From assembly GCA_013146195.2 (NCBI GenBank), contig CM028377.1:171816290-171880289 (forward strand): a stretch of 64,000 bases of DNA. Reading direction: 5' to 3'. This DNA is from Codonopsis lanceolata (lineage: Eukaryota > Streptophyta > Magnoliopsida > Asterales > Campanulaceae). Below are positions 22,787 to 34,589 of the stretch, piece by piece. Position numbers and translations under genes: made by a program. Under the pieces are notes generated by a model. The model was not told the DNA's origin. It did not search any database and saw only the letters and a list, made by a program, of their open reading frames with translations. How positions within the stretch are numbered: position 1 is the first letter of the stretch; every line of letters begins with the position of its first letter.

Positions 22787-24815
22787 TTAGTTTTTGTGTC
22801 CGTGCCTATGGCACGACGTTAGTATGACTTGATTAAAGTATGAAGAAGGCAATATGCGAATATTTCAATATATGTTTATGATTTTATTGGTGTCGCGTCA
22901 ATGTAAACTACACAACGAAAGAGAACAAAACCCAAAAATTAAAGAAAAAATACATTTTATTTACTGCTGCGTTTATGACATTGTGTATAAGACTTAAAAG
23001 ATGAATTTAATATAAATCAATCAAAATCAAATATTAAGATTGAGACACTTCACGAAACAGTTCATTGGATATCGTATGGAAAAAAACAAAAATATTGAAA
23101 TAATAATCGAGTATAATTCATTAATTTCAAAGGAAAAGCAATTATGAAATATTCAAATTTTTACTAAAAGAAATGAGATTGTAGTAATAATATTTTATTG
23201 TTTTCAATAACAACTTAATCTTCCTCTTGAGGCTCTTGCTTCACAACAATAAATGGTTTGAGAAACGCGACTTGCAATAAAAAATTTTCATTATCTGCAC
23301 CTGCGTGTGAGAGAAAAAAGATATCAACATATTTACTTAACTTTATATAATTTATACATAAGAGTCGATTAATTAAAATATCATACAAATAGTTCATTGG
23401 ATTAGCCAATTAAAAGAATACCAAAAAAAGAATTGCCATACACACCCAAGGTTATTTTCCTTTTGTTGAACGTGAAGGTTGTTCCATATTGTAAAAGTTG
23501 TTTCTGCGTAGATGATTAAGAAGAATTTTAAAAAGATTAAGGGAGGGATAATTTAGTAAACGGTCATAGTTTTATGGATCAAATATTTGGTTTAACCTTA
23601 AACCGTGTAAACAGACGAATTCAACTTGAAAGAATGCGAGTAGCTCAGATTCTCGATATGAGTCAATGTGATAGCCAATGTTGCAGTGATTGTTGCAACA
23701 ATGGCAGTCACAACGAAAACAACAACTATTAGCAAAAACAGTAGTAGCAGCGGAAGTTTATAGAAAATCAGTTTCTAGCAGATCTTGGAGACAAGAATTA
23801 ACCAAAAACAATCTACAAGTATCAAACTTGTAGATCAAGCCTCAAGGCCACACAAATTATATTAAAAACAAACTGTTTTGCACTTAACAAACAATAAAAG
23901 ATTCTCACAAGATATAGGATCTTGGAGAACCAAAAATCCCACATAAAACACTAAACCAAACGTGGGAAGAAAGAAGGAAGATCTACTTCCTAAACACAGA
24001 AAATGAAGCAGCAGCAACAGAACTGTTTCTTGATGATTCGATGAAGCTGACAATGGTGTATTCTCTGAAGTTTCACACAGCTTCTGAAAGGATAAACTGC
24101 TTCAGAACTACAGCAAGGATGCTCACAGTTTATGGCTTTCGATCTAATCTCTTTCAGGCTCACTGCACGCCAAGCTCTCTGAATATGGCTGTAGTTCTTC
24201 TCCCTCAAGCTCCCTGAATAGTTTCTCTCTTGTAAGCTCTGCCTCCTGCTCGATTCCAGCACTCATTATATAGGCATCAAACCTACAAAGACACGGCAAA
24301 GAGAGATACAATCCTACTAGGAAAGAGATTAGCTATAAAACTTGCAAGATTATGTTTCCTAACAAAACTATGATACATGGAATAACTAAAATTATTTACA
24401 GAGATTTAGTTACCAAACATGTATAGCCAAAATCTCCAAAATCTTTTGAAAGATTTTCCTACCAAAACAAACTAATCTACCAAAAATAATCTAAACAAAA
24501 TCTCACACAAAATTCTACTACCTAAATAAACATTGACTAATTTACAATTCTTCTTTGACCAAAAATAAAACCAAAAATCTTTAGGATTATTTTGTTTCCA
24601 AAAATGACTCATAACGATTTTGTTTCCAAAAATCCACCAAAAACTTTTTGACCAAGAAAGGTGAAAACAAGATAAAATAGTCCTTGCCTATTTTACCCTT
24701 ACACAACTCGGGGAGTGATAATGACCGTATGATCTCAATAAAGGAATCAATCTCAGCCCCTAAATAGCTTTAGTCAATTTCATGTGTGCGACTGTGAGTT
24801 ATATTGTATTATAGA
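22787..24815 (-). mobile_element. Putative 2-kb non-autonomous Helitron
   Basis: The minus strand would start ATC TATAATACAATA..ACTCAC at 24815 and end with a hairpin (GTCGTGCC ATA GGCACGGAC) and ACTAA at 22787 with T next. The 3' end abuts the degenerate 5' end of the preceding Helitron. Pairing these two ends is inference, since they are 2 kb apart; an LTR-like segment lies inside. Confidence 0.4.
23679..24709 (-). repeat. LTR-like segment (possible solo LTR, copia type)
   Basis: On the minus strand it would run from TGTAAGGG near 24707 to ..CACTGCAACA at 23679, followed by TTGGCTATCA, which resembles a damaged TTGGTATCAGA primer-binding site. A TATATAATGAGTGC promoter-like word lies near 24260-24275, with a Ser/Arg-rich short frame just downstream that I regard as leader sequence. 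No gag follows and no 5-bp target duplication was found. Confidence 0.35.
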
Positions 24816-26076
24816 TATTTATTATTTTAACTATGAATACAAATATACAATATTAACATTACTACTCCAATAACTGTTTTTAGAATCTCATTAGAATAAG
24901 TAAATTTGTAATTAAAGTTTTAATAATTGACACAAAAAAAATTTAAAAAAAATTATCTTCCTAAAAAGAAGGGAGTATATATTTTGCATGAGACTATACT
25001 CGGGTAAACTGGCTTTGTATAGACTCCCCTACGTTATGCACTTGAATATAGAGCAATCATTTTACACTCATTTTAAGCTAAGTAACTTGGGTTCTATTTT
25101 GGGTCTACCTTAAACAATTTATCTATTGTCATTAATTCTTTTAAAAAATATATGTATTATTTAATTAATTCTTAATAAAATAATTTGCGTATATTATTTA
25201 AGGGCAACAATGTATGAGGAAGTAGCAAGTCTTATATATAATTCATAATTAATTAAGGTTATGAAATTAGATATAATTTTTTTACGAAATCACGTACAAA
25301 TAATATACGATTTCGTCAGTATATCTGATTTCGTCAATTGAAACGCCAACGTCTAAATAGAATGTGCGATTTTTAAAAAAATATTACAGTTGAGGGGTAC
25401 ATAACTTCAAGTGGTAGTTGAGGGGCGCTATTCGAACTCGACCCAAAGTTGAGGAGGGTTATTTATAAGGAGTTGTATGTAACCGACCTTTGAATGTTTG
25501 ATTTTGCGGCGGAATCAACCCCCATGGCCAGTTGATCTTGCGGCGGAATCAACCCTCATGGCCAGATAGTTTCAGTTAATCAAATGAGCTCTATTGTGAG
25601 ATTATATTAATGCAAGGTTGATGTTTTCTAAGAGGAAATAGTTTAGAAAATTAATCTCAGGGTGTGACTACTCATAATATTAATTGTACGGGGTGACTTT
25701 GTAACAAGGTGAGAAAATAGAGAGTTAAAAGTGGATAACCACTCTCACACATGTGAATGTGAGAGTGAATCCTAACCATTAAATTTTTAAAAATAATTTA
25801 AACTCGACCCATAGTTGAGTTATATGTAACTGACACATGACCGCACATAATATTAATTGTAGGGGTGGTTTTGTAAAAACTAAAAGATGACTGATCATCA
25901 TATTAAGTGTAAGGGGTGACTTAGTAATTGGGAGTTAAAAGTGGATAACTACTCTCACACATGTGAATGTGAGGGTGAATCACAACCATTAATTTTTTTA
26001 TGATAATTTAATCTCAACCTCTAAATAGCTTTAGTCAATTGCACATGTGTGAGTATGAGCTCTATTGTATTATAGA
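24816..26076 (-). mobile_element. Degenerate Helitron-derived sequence
   Basis: Contains several truncated copies of the local Helitron family: a 5'-end-like GAGCTCTATTGT at 25587 and repeated blocks GTGGATAACCACTCTCACACATGTGAATGTGAG (near 25731 and 25942). It ends on the right with a good minus-strand 5' terminus at 26076 (TCTATAATACAATAGAGCTC). A 34-bp direct repeat with TTGCGGCGGAATCAACCC lies at about 25505-25565. Confidence 0.5.
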
Positions 26077-26729
26077 TCGATCCAATTTTCAGTCAGTTTA
26101 CCGGCTAGTACTCTTGCCCGTGCCGATGGCACGGCGCCAGTTTAAGAATTTATCAATAAATGAAGCAAATACTGTGGAAATGAACTATTAAAAATATTTT
26201 TTTAAAAAAATTGACTTTTAAACGGGGTCTTTTTGCCCGGAACGGAGGGATTAGTTAATAATTTGTATACGAAATTGCGGGCTGAACAAAATCGGCCGGA
26301 AAAAAATTAAATTGGTTAAGTCAGTTAAAAAGAAAAAAAACAAATATTTCAAATTATAAAACTTACGATTTTTTTTTATTTTTTTTATTTGTATACGAAA
26401 TTACGGGTCGAAAAAAAATTCAATTGATTAAGTTAATTACGATAACAATTAAAAATAAAAAATACAAATACAAATTTTCGCAACCATAAAACTGTAAAAC
26501 TGTAAAACCGTAAAATATTAACTGTAAAATAATTGAGTGAGAGAGAGAGAGAGAGTTAAATTTAGTTACGTTGGTAAATTGAGTTAGGTAAAAGACAGTT
26601 ACCAATCGCCCTTCGCACATGTTATGAGAGAATTACAGCCGTAAGATTAAAGTAAAAAAAATTAATCACAACCACTTTTTATCCCAAGTCAATTGTACAC
26701 GTATAAACTGAGTTGTATTGTATTATAGA
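26077..26729 (-). mobile_element. Helitron unit 1 of a head-to-tail pair
   Basis: Minus strand: 5' TCTATAATACAATACAACTC at 26729; 3' hairpin GCCGTGCC ATC GGCACGGGC followed by AAGAGTACTAG at 26106. About 28 bp of flank (ending GAAAATTGGATCGA) then joins directly to the next 5' TC at 26076. The interior has a (GA)n run and a captured MITE-like GGAACGGAGGG word; there is no protein. Confidence 0.7.
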
Positions 26730-27354
26730 TCGATCCAATTTTCGGTCGATTATGGTACTCTTGATGGCACGCTTAAAATTTATCAATAAATGAAGCAGAT
26801 ATTGTGGAAATGAACTATTAAAAATATTATTTTCTTAAAAAAATTGACTTTCAAACGGGTCTTTTTGTTCGGAACGGAGGGATTAATTAATAATTTGTAT
26901 ACGAAATTGTAGGCCAGAAAAAACGGCCCGGACAAAAATTAAATTGATTAAGTTAGTTAAAAAGAAAAAAAATATTTCAAATTACAAAACTTACAATTTT
27001 TTAAAACTTTTTTTAATTTGTATACGAAATTACGGGTCGAAAAAAATTAAATTAATTAAGTTAATTACAATAAAATTAAAAATAAAAAATACAAATACAA
27101 ATTTTCGCAACCATAAAACTGTAAAACCGTAAAATATTAACTGTAAAATAATTGAGTGAGAGAGAGAGAGAGAGAGTTAAATTTAGTTACGTTGGTAAAT
27201 TGAGTTAGGTAAAAGACAGTTACCAACCGCCCTTCGCACATGTGAGGGTATGAGAAAATTATAGTCGTAAGATTAAAGTAAAAAAATTAATCACAACCAC
27301 TTTTTATCTCAAGTCAATTGCACACGTATAAACTGAGTTGTATTGTATTATAGA
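26730..27354 (-). mobile_element. Helitron unit 2 of a head-to-tail pair
   Basis: Nearly the same sequence as unit 1 at an offset of 625-630 bp. The 5' end is TCTATAATACAATACAACTC at 27354. The 3' hairpin has lost one arm (near 26765-26772), yet the same tail ending GAAAATTGGATCGA precedes the 5' TC of unit 1. Confidence 0.7.
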
Positions 27355-28458
27355 TTAAATGTTATATAAGTCTGAGTTTGCTTCAATAGAAATTCGGGGA
27401 AAATTCTGATTGATCCTTTTTAAAAAGTTTCTAACCTCAAAAGTTCATAGTTTTATTTTCAACCGTAAAAGTCTACTTTTCAAAATATTGTTTTAAAAAT
27501 GTCATCGTCTTCTTCAACAGCTCTGACAACACACTTTGGGTTCAAAAATCACGATTGTTCACAACGAAATGGGGATCGATATGCCCGGTTAGGTTGTGAG
27601 GGTCGAGGGGGCAGCGCCCATTCGTGGGGGTTCGAGGGCAACGCCCCGAAAGGTAAATGAGTTTTTTAATTCATGAAATATGAAACTATAATGGATATGT
27701 GCTGGGTTGAATAATTTTCCATTTGGGACGAAGGTGGAGAAAAAGGAGGTAGAAGAATGCTTACGACGGAGGAGATGGAAGAAGCAGGTGGAGGACGTTG
27801 CTGGTTCTTTATGATTTTGTATCGTGGTTCAAAAATTAATACACCAAAATTGATGAATTACGGTTCAAAAATAGACTAGTAATTACACTATTGAACCATG
27901 TTGCAATAATTAATGCACTAACATTGATGAATCACGGTTCAAAAATAGACTAGTAATTACACTATTGAACAAAGGTGCAAAAATGAATGCATTAAAATTG
28001 ATTGAATTGCGATACAAAAATAGACTAATAGTTACACTATAGAACCACGGTGCAAAATTAATTCAATAAAAATTGATGAATTGCGGTTCAAAAATAGACT
28101 AGTAATTACATTATTGAAACGCGGTGTAAAAAATAATAAAATTGATGAATCACGGCGCAAAAATAATGACCTTCGTTGCGCGCCTATGGTTTATTAAGGA
28201 TATCGTAGTCAATTGCCACCAAAAGTGACTTTTTCCGGTTGAAAATAAAAAAGATGTACTTTAGCGATTAAAAGTTTCAAAAAGTGGACCGGCCTGCAAT
28301 TTATTCTAGAAATTAACTAAGTCGTTCATTTCGAAATAGAAAGTTTCATTGTAAGTGTTTTAGTTCAATAAATATAATAAGGCCCAATAGAGTGAGAAGT
28401 GCGAGAGAAGCACAAAGAGGTTGAGTGAAAAGAGAAAATAGATAAGTGAAAGATTGTG
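27355..28458. repeat. Non-coding region with ~74-bp minisatellite
   Basis: Five diverged units between about 27828 and 28165 carry TTGATGAAT..CGGTTCAAAAATAGACTAGTAATTACACTATTGAAC; the first two start at 27850 and 27924 (period 74). A small G-rich patch with two GGGG..AACGCCCC-like words lies at 27590-27655. No coding region seen. Confidence 0.75.
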
Positions 28459-28464
28459 AAAATG

Positions 28465-29196
28465 GTTGCATAGATAAACAATTTTATACAGCCATCTATC
28501 CCTATGTTTGATGGGGATTACCCTTTCTTTATCAATCATCCTTGACAAAGTCATCCGAATGGAGTATGCTTAAGTTTTTTCACGAGATCTTCCTCCATCT
28601 TCTTCAATGGAAGGAATAATGGTGTGTGATTGAAGCAGAATATGTGGAGTCAAAGAAAAATCAGCAGCAGAGAAGAAAACCCAAGAGGAGATGAAGATGA
28701 AAGATTTGAAGTCCAAGAATTATATCTTCTCGGTCATCGACAAATCCATTCTAAAAATGATTACTCAGAAGGAGACTGCAAAACAACTATGGAATTCAAT
28801 GAAAATCAAGTATCAGGGGAATGCCAGGGTACAACATGTGCAACTCCAAACTCTTCGCAGAAGCTTTGAGCTGTTGGAGATGAACATAGGAGATACTCTT
28901 ACTAAGTTATGGTCGTGGCAAATGACATGAGGAATTGCGGAGAAGATATGTTTGACGTCAAAATTGTTGAGAAGATTCTAAGGACTCTTCCAGAGAAGTT
29001 TAACTACATTGAGTGCTCAATTGAAGAGTCGATCAAAGACATTGACAGTCTTTCAGTTGGTTCACTACAAAGTTCATTGTTAGTTCATGAACAAAAAATC
29101 AAGAAAAATATTGGAGAAGAGCAAGCACTTAAAGTCACATTCGAAGAAAGGCATGTAGGTGCGAGAGGTCGTGGAGGAGGAGGAAGAGGACTCTAG
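28465..29196 (+). pseudogene. Copia gag, frameshifted
   Basis: Begins with a FVQPSIP-like segment (28475-28560: QPSIPMFDGDYPFF) and continues through MKDLKSKNYIFSVIDKSILK (28691 onward), WNSMKIKYQGNARVQHVQLQTLRRSFE, VEKILRTLPEKFNYIECSIEES and LQSSLLVHEQKIKK, the UBN2-type Gag core. It ends in an Arg/Gly-rich RGRGGGGRGL tail. A degenerate zinc knuckle (ECYKCHNL, stop, HYQYECP) follows at about 29226-29280. At least two shifts and stops are present. Confidence 0.75.
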
Positions 29197-29336
29197 GAAG
29201 AGGTCGTCGATTCTACAACAAAGCAGTTGTGGAATGTTACAAATGTCATAATCTCTGACACTATCAATATGAGTGTCCTTCATGGAATAAGAATGCCAAC
29301 CATGCTGAGAAAGATGAAGAAGATAAGATACTCCTC

Positions 29337-29597
29337 ATGGCATATGTCGATGCTAATAACATGAATAAAGCAAACGTTTGGTTCCTTGATTCAGGTTGTA
29401 ATAACCATAAGTGTGGAAATAAGCAGTGGTTTGTAGATCTCAACAAGGCGTGTGTACACTCAGTAAAACTCGACAATAACCCCAGGATGGAAGTAATGAG
29501 CAAAGGCAAAATAAAACTCAAGATGAATGTGATAAATCTGATTTTGGTTGATGTATACTATGTGCCTGATTTGAAGAATAATTTGTTGAGTGCATGA
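29337..29597 (+). pseudogene. Copia aspartic protease fragment
   Basis: VWFLDSGCNNHKCGNKQWF holds the DSG active site, and VDVYYVPDLKNNLLSA is the conserved end of copia proteases. The frame is open but isolated from gag and integrase by stops. Confidence 0.75.
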
Positions 29598-29749
29598 AGC
29601 TTCAAGAACGTGATCTGACCATTCTTATACATAATGGACAGTGTAGACAATGATGATTTCCAATTGCATGTTTGTATTTTTGACAAGGGTGGTGAAAGAA
29701 ATTCCAACATGCATGTTTGCAGACAATTGCAGAAGATAGCTCAAAGTTA

Positions 29750-30751
29750 TGGCATATGCGGTTTGAACATTTGAGTTACATAAATCTACGTACATTGTGG
29801 TATAAAAATATGGTGAAGGAGCTTCCAAGCTTCAAGGCTGCAACAAGAACGTGTACGGAGTGTTAGCTAGGCAAGCAACACAGGGAGATCATTCCAAAAA
29901 GAAGTCAGTGGAGATTGAGTCATGATAAATTGCAGCTTGTTCATGAGATCTTTGTGGTCCAATCACACCAGCCTCCAACAGTAATAAGAGGTATATTTTA
30001 ACATTTATCGATGACTTTATTCAAAAGGTGTGGATATATTTTTTATTAGACAAGTCTAAAGCATTTGCAAGTTTCAAAGTTTACAAGAGTAGTCGAGAAG
30101 GAGTCTAATGCATCAATACGTTATCTACGAATTGATAGAGGGGGAGAATTTACCTCTAATGAATTCAATGAGTTTTGTAAATTTAATGGCATTAGCACGT
30201 AATTGACGACATCCTTTACCCCACAACAGAACAGGGAGCGAAATGCAAAAATCAAACCATAATGAATATGGTAAGATGATTGCTTTGTGACAAACAAATG
30301 CCCAAGAAATTTTGGCCACAAGTTGCAAGGTGGACTGCTTATGTTATTAATCGAAACCCTACACTAGTGTTAAAGGATAAGACACCATAAGAAGTATGAA
30401 GTGGAATGAAGCATAAGGTGGACTACTTCAGAATTTTTGGATGTCTTGATCACGTTCATGTACCGGACCAAAAAAAGGAAGAAGCTAGATGATAAAAGTA
30501 TTAAGTGTGTACTCCTTGGAGTCAGTGAGGAGTCTAAAGCATATAAATTATTTGATCCAGTTACAAAGAAAAATATTGTAAGCAGATATGATAGTTTTGA
30601 AGAAGACAAAAGTTGGAATTCGGGGAGGAAAGTTGAAGAAATGAAGCAAGATGTTCTAATTTGGGAGGATGATGATGAAGAAATGAAAAGGGATGTTGAG
30701 GTTGTTGAATCTTGCATGAAATTAAATTTGCTTAAAATCATTCCACTTGAT
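29750..30751 (+). pseudogene. Copia integrase, multiply disrupted
   Basis: Recognisable pieces are RFEHLSYINLRTL, the zinc-region CTEC..LGKQHR, IRYLRIDRGGEFTSNEF (second catalytic Asp) and, at 30437-30750, KKLDDKSIKCVLLGVSEESKAYKLFDP, the post-integrase segment. At least five stops or shifts intervene. The end is the insertion point of the next LTR. Confidence 0.75.
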
Positions 30752-31756
30752 TGTCAGCCAAGAAGTTAAATTATCTTTGGTCAGCCGAACTTGTTTTGTC
30801 AGTTATTTTCTTAAGCTGATCATAGTGTTCTTAGTGTCAGTTTGCTTTCCTTATTTGATTGATCAAATACTTGTACTGACACTTTCTTACTTGTATGCTT
30901 TTGGTAGATATTCTGCTAGATATTTCTTCCCAGGATCTTTTGAGATCTTGCATCTGCCAAACACATTTTCAAATTCAAAATGTGTTCCTAACGGGTTACT
31001 CTTGAAGATTATCTATAAATATCCACTGGAAGCATTCTTGAAGAGATACAATTTTACAGAAGTCTAAAGCCTAGTACTTTCAAGAAATTTCTCTGTGCCT
31101 TAGTCTTCTTAGAAAAATATTAGCTAGATACTCTTCTTTGCTTAATTCTTTCTAGTTAATGTTTAGGCAAACACCGAGTGATTCTACTTCATATCTTTTG
31201 AAATCAGTCAGATTGTCACACGAGTTTGATTGTTTCTCAATCATTCTCCACAAACACCGGTCTTTTGTTGTACACTGATCCATTAGAGATCAAATAGATT
31301 TTTAATAAAATTAGTGCACTTCAAAAATCCAAGTCTGACCAACTTGGTAGTGGACGTAGCAGTTTATCTGTGAACCACTTCAACTGATCTATCAGCCACT
31401 ACTCATATTCTTGCAAACTGACTCAACACTTAAGAAGTTTTTCAACTAATTAAGTGTCAGTTAGTTAACAACAATTGTTTGATAAATTGTTCAGTTAAAT
31501 TGTATTTCAGTTTCCTCTCTATATTCAGTGATCAACTTTAAAGCTAACTTTCTTTGAAAATAGTTGTATCAGCTAGCTGACCAACTTTCATCAGCTTAAG
31601 CATTTTCAAAGTGTCAGCCAGCTGACCAATTTTCAACTGACTGACAAAACTGGTTTTCCGCTGCCATCCCTAAAAGGTTTTACAAATCAACCCTCAAAGT
31701 TTTTAAAGGCTATTCACCCCCCCCTCTAGCCTTAATTGTTTCCATCTGGACTTACA
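30752..31756 (+). repeat. 5' LTR of a second SIRE-like copia
   Basis: Starts TGTCAGCC and ends CTTACA, immediately before the primer-binding site; about 1005 bp. A TATAAAT box lies at 31014-31020. The end has the CCCCCCCTCTAGCCTTAATTG layout also seen in the minus-strand element at 7802. The start is set by TG and by the end of homology with the interrupted copia. Confidence 0.7.
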
Positions 31757-31758
31757 AT

Positions 31759-31770
31759 TGGTATCAGAGC
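31759..31770 (+). other. Primer-binding site (initiator tRNA-Met)
   Basis: TGGTATCAGAGC, two bases after the LTR, 51 bp before the gag ATG. Identical to the sites at 7788-7799 (minus) and 58060-58071 (plus). Confidence 0.9.
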
Positions 31771-31821
31771 TTGCTTTCTGAAAATCTATTTTTCCAAGCC
31801 TAACAGCTTGAAAGCTCGATC

Positions 31822-32812
31822 ATGGCAACTCTAAAAGTTTTTCAATCAAACAATGTTACTCAAATACCTATTTTTGATGAAGATCACTTTGATATTTGGA
31901 AGGAAAGAATTACAAGATATATGAACAATATAGATAAACGATTGATGGAATGTGTAAGAGGTGGTCTTATGCAGCCTATGAAAATTAATACTAAAGTTGG
32001 TAAATCTTCTACTGCAGATGACGATACAATAAACCCTCTTGCTCCTGTAGAAGAAGAATATGTCCTCAAACTTCAATCAGAATGGACTGAGGAAGACAAA
32101 ATTATTGATGGACTGGATGCCAGAGCTGTACATATCCTTTCAAGTGTTGTACCTGATGAAAACTACAAACAGATTTATGACTGTGTAACTGCCAAGGAAA
32201 TTTGGGATGCTCTTGTTGAATATGTAGAAGGAGATCAAAACACCAAGGACAACAAACTCTATGATTTCATACAAGAGTTTGATGCCTTTAAGAAGGATCC
32301 AAAAGAATCTTTAAAGAATGCCTACGACAGATTTCTTGAGGTAAGTAATAGATGTTCTTCTCTTGGTAAAGTCTATAGTATGAAAGATTTGAATATGCGT
32401 TTTCTTAGTAGCTTGGGAAGTAGATGGTATGTTAAGGTCACTGCCATTAAGGAAGCTAGAGAGTTGAACAAAACTCATATACGTAGTCTTGTTGCAAGTC
32501 TGAAAATCTATGAAAAAAAAGTTCTCAAAACTCAAGAAATTGAGAAAAAAATTTAAAGGTATATCTCTTCAAGCTGAAGAAGAAACTTCAAAAACTTCTA
32601 CATCTCTGTCAGATGATGACTTTGATGAAGATGAATTTGCTGTTTTTGCGAGACAATTTAGAAAGTATAAATCTTTTAAAAAGAACTTTCAAAAACCTTC
32701 TTCAAACTTTCAAAAGTCTTCATCAAATCCTCAAAAATCTTCTTCAAGCTTCCAAAAATCATCTACTTCAAACTTTCAAAAGTCTTACTTCAAAAGTCTT
32801 ACGAGCGCCTAG
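31822..32812 (+). pseudogene. SIRE-like copia gag, frameshifted and truncated
   Basis: MATLKVFQSNNVTQIPIFDEDHFDIWKERI opens a Gag that closely parallels the minus-strand gag at 7654-6713 (AKEIWDALVEYVEGDQNT, FDAFKKDPKESLKNAYDRF, MRFLSSLGSRWYVK). The first frame ends at 32556. The continuation KGISLQAEEETSKTS (to 32812) is in another frame, most simply explained by one indel in the A-run at about 32544-32552. The tail holds five Phe-Gln-Lys-Ser-Ser-like repeats. The zinc knuckle and all of pol are absent; the match stops near 32800. Confidence 0.8.
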
Positions 32813-32953
32813 TGGGCTAAAGCCTAGGCGTATATACCGGAAACAGAATTTCACGCTACAATAGGAAGGTACCCCTTTTATTATTTTTTTCCCGTAGTTA
32901 AAGTAATAATAATGATAAATTAATTATACCACTCGTAAATAATGCGATAATTA

Positions 32954-33007
<54 letters not shown>

Positions 33008-33880
33008 TTTCGTTTATGTAGTCTAAATGTAGATAATATTATCATTATGCTTGTACATATTATGTGTAAATAATAATGAGTAGATAAAATAGTATTTGTA
33101 TATAAATGCACATAAAATATTAAAATAGTCAATAGCATGCTTAGATAACGACTAACACACCTTAAGTGCTAAAATGACAACATAGCCATTATTATACCCG
33201 AACAACGTCCCGTCTTGCCAATATATATATAAACAAAAACCTAAACTAAACACGATAAACTAAGCATGTTATTTAGAAAATCCCAAATGAGACAAATAGG
33301 GTGAGTTGGGTGCCTAACCCCTTCCCAACTCGTAACTTAGCCCCGACCTATACATTTTTTGGTATTTTAGGTTTTTCTCTATTTAACCATAAAATAGAGG
33401 TGGCGACTCTGTAATCACGATTCCTAAAGTCCACGACGAGGCCCAAGCGTATTCCACGCACTTCAATGTTTTGAAACCACTCATTTTTCAGTAGCAGGGG
33501 ACGTGTCTCGAAACGGGACATTCACAATATCTCACTTTTGGTTAGAAAGTGATCTTGATTTTAATTTTAGATAAAATATTTTTACTATTATTACCAATAG
33601 AAGAGATACATCTTACATTTGTTAGAAATAGATGTTGGTTGTTATTAGTAATAAAAGAGATATATCCTACATTGGTTAAAAAGTGATGTTGGTTTTAAAA
33701 GTATTTAGATAAAAGACTTCTACTTTATCATCAATACAAGAGAAGATATGTATCTCACATTGTTTAGAAAGAGATGTTGGTTTTAAATTTTTTAAGATAA
33801 AAGACTTCAACTATTATTACCAAATAAGGAGATGTTTCCCACATTGGTTAGAGAGTGATGCTGGTTTTAAAATTCTACAA
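32813..33880. repeat. Non-coding: microsatellite, LTR-like remnant and ~100-bp tandem repeats
   Basis: An (AT)n then (AC)n tract lies at 32957-33006. From 33300 to 33525 the text GTGAGTTGGGTGCCTAACCCCTTCCC..GGTGGCGACTC..GGGGACGTGTCTCGAAACGGGACA resembles a conserved stretch found near gypsy LTRs in plants (from memory, unchecked). From 33535 to 33880 four diverged units repeat AGATGTTGGTTTTAAA..AAAGACTTC.ACT.TTA..CCAA. Each unit is about 90-105 bp. Confidence 0.5.
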
Positions 33881-34192
33881 TTGATAGGTGTTGGAGTAAG
33901 CTTGGGAAGTGTCTCTTCTGTGGAGATGGGACTCGTCTTAGGAAGGATGGTCCTAAGGCAGGATCCTTTCAGTCAAGGGGTAACAGTCAACAGTCTAGGG
34001 CTAAGAAGGATAGTGATGGTATGCCTAAGGAGTAGGGCCGAGTGTTAATTTGCTCTTGATCAGCGTGGGGTTCCAGAGTCCACCTCAGTGATTGGATGTA
34101 TTCTCTCAGCTTTTTGTCATAGAGGTTGATTTCTTATAAATCTAGGGTCTTTTCATTCTTATGTTACCTCTCACTTCGTAGAGCATTTATGT

Positions 34193-34459
34193 GTGTTTCC
34201 TCGACAATTGTCTTATGTGCTTGAAGTGTCTACTCCACTCGGGGATCATATGTTGGCATCTGAGGTCTATAAGGCGTGTGATGCGCTTGTGTGTGATCGT
34301 GTGTTACTTGCAGATTTGGTAGTATTCTCTATCCAAGATTTTGATGTGATTGTGGGTATGGATTGGTTGTGTGTTTACCATGCTTTAATAGACTGCCATA
34401 GTAAGATAGTTACTTTTGACATGCCCGATGTACCAGATCGAATTTGTGTTTGTTGGTGA
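34193..34459 (+). pseudogene. Gypsy protease C-terminal part
   Basis: VSTPLGDHMLASEVYKACD, then VVFSIQDFDVIVGMDWLCVYHALIDCHSKIVTF, the end of the chromovirus protease and linker. The DSG active site expected upstream is not intact. Confidence 0.7.
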
Positions 34460-34589
34460 TCATGTTATGAGTAGTATACATGTTATTTCTGATTTGCAGG
34501 CTACGAAGCTTTTTTCACAGGGTGTACAGGGTATTTAGCTTGTGTGCTTGACACTAGTATATCGACTGTTAAGCTAGAGGATATGCCGG

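Larger units (their letters stand above)
28459..30751 (+). mobile_element. Ty1-copia retrotransposon remnant (gag to integrase)
   Basis: Plus-strand gag, zinc knuckle, protease and integrase fragments in copia order, then cut at 30752 by the LTR of another element, so RT and RNase H are missing. Frameshifts and stops occur every few hundred bases. It is a different lineage from the two SIRE-like elements: its gag has the KDLKSKNYIFSVIDKSIL type and its protease the WFLDSGCNNH type. No LTR was found upstream. Confidence 0.75.

Noticed and set aside
23990..24262. 90-codon minus-strand frame rich in Ser, Arg and Cys
   Set aside because: No family signature; it lies just after a TATA-like word in an LTR-like segment and reads as leader sequence.
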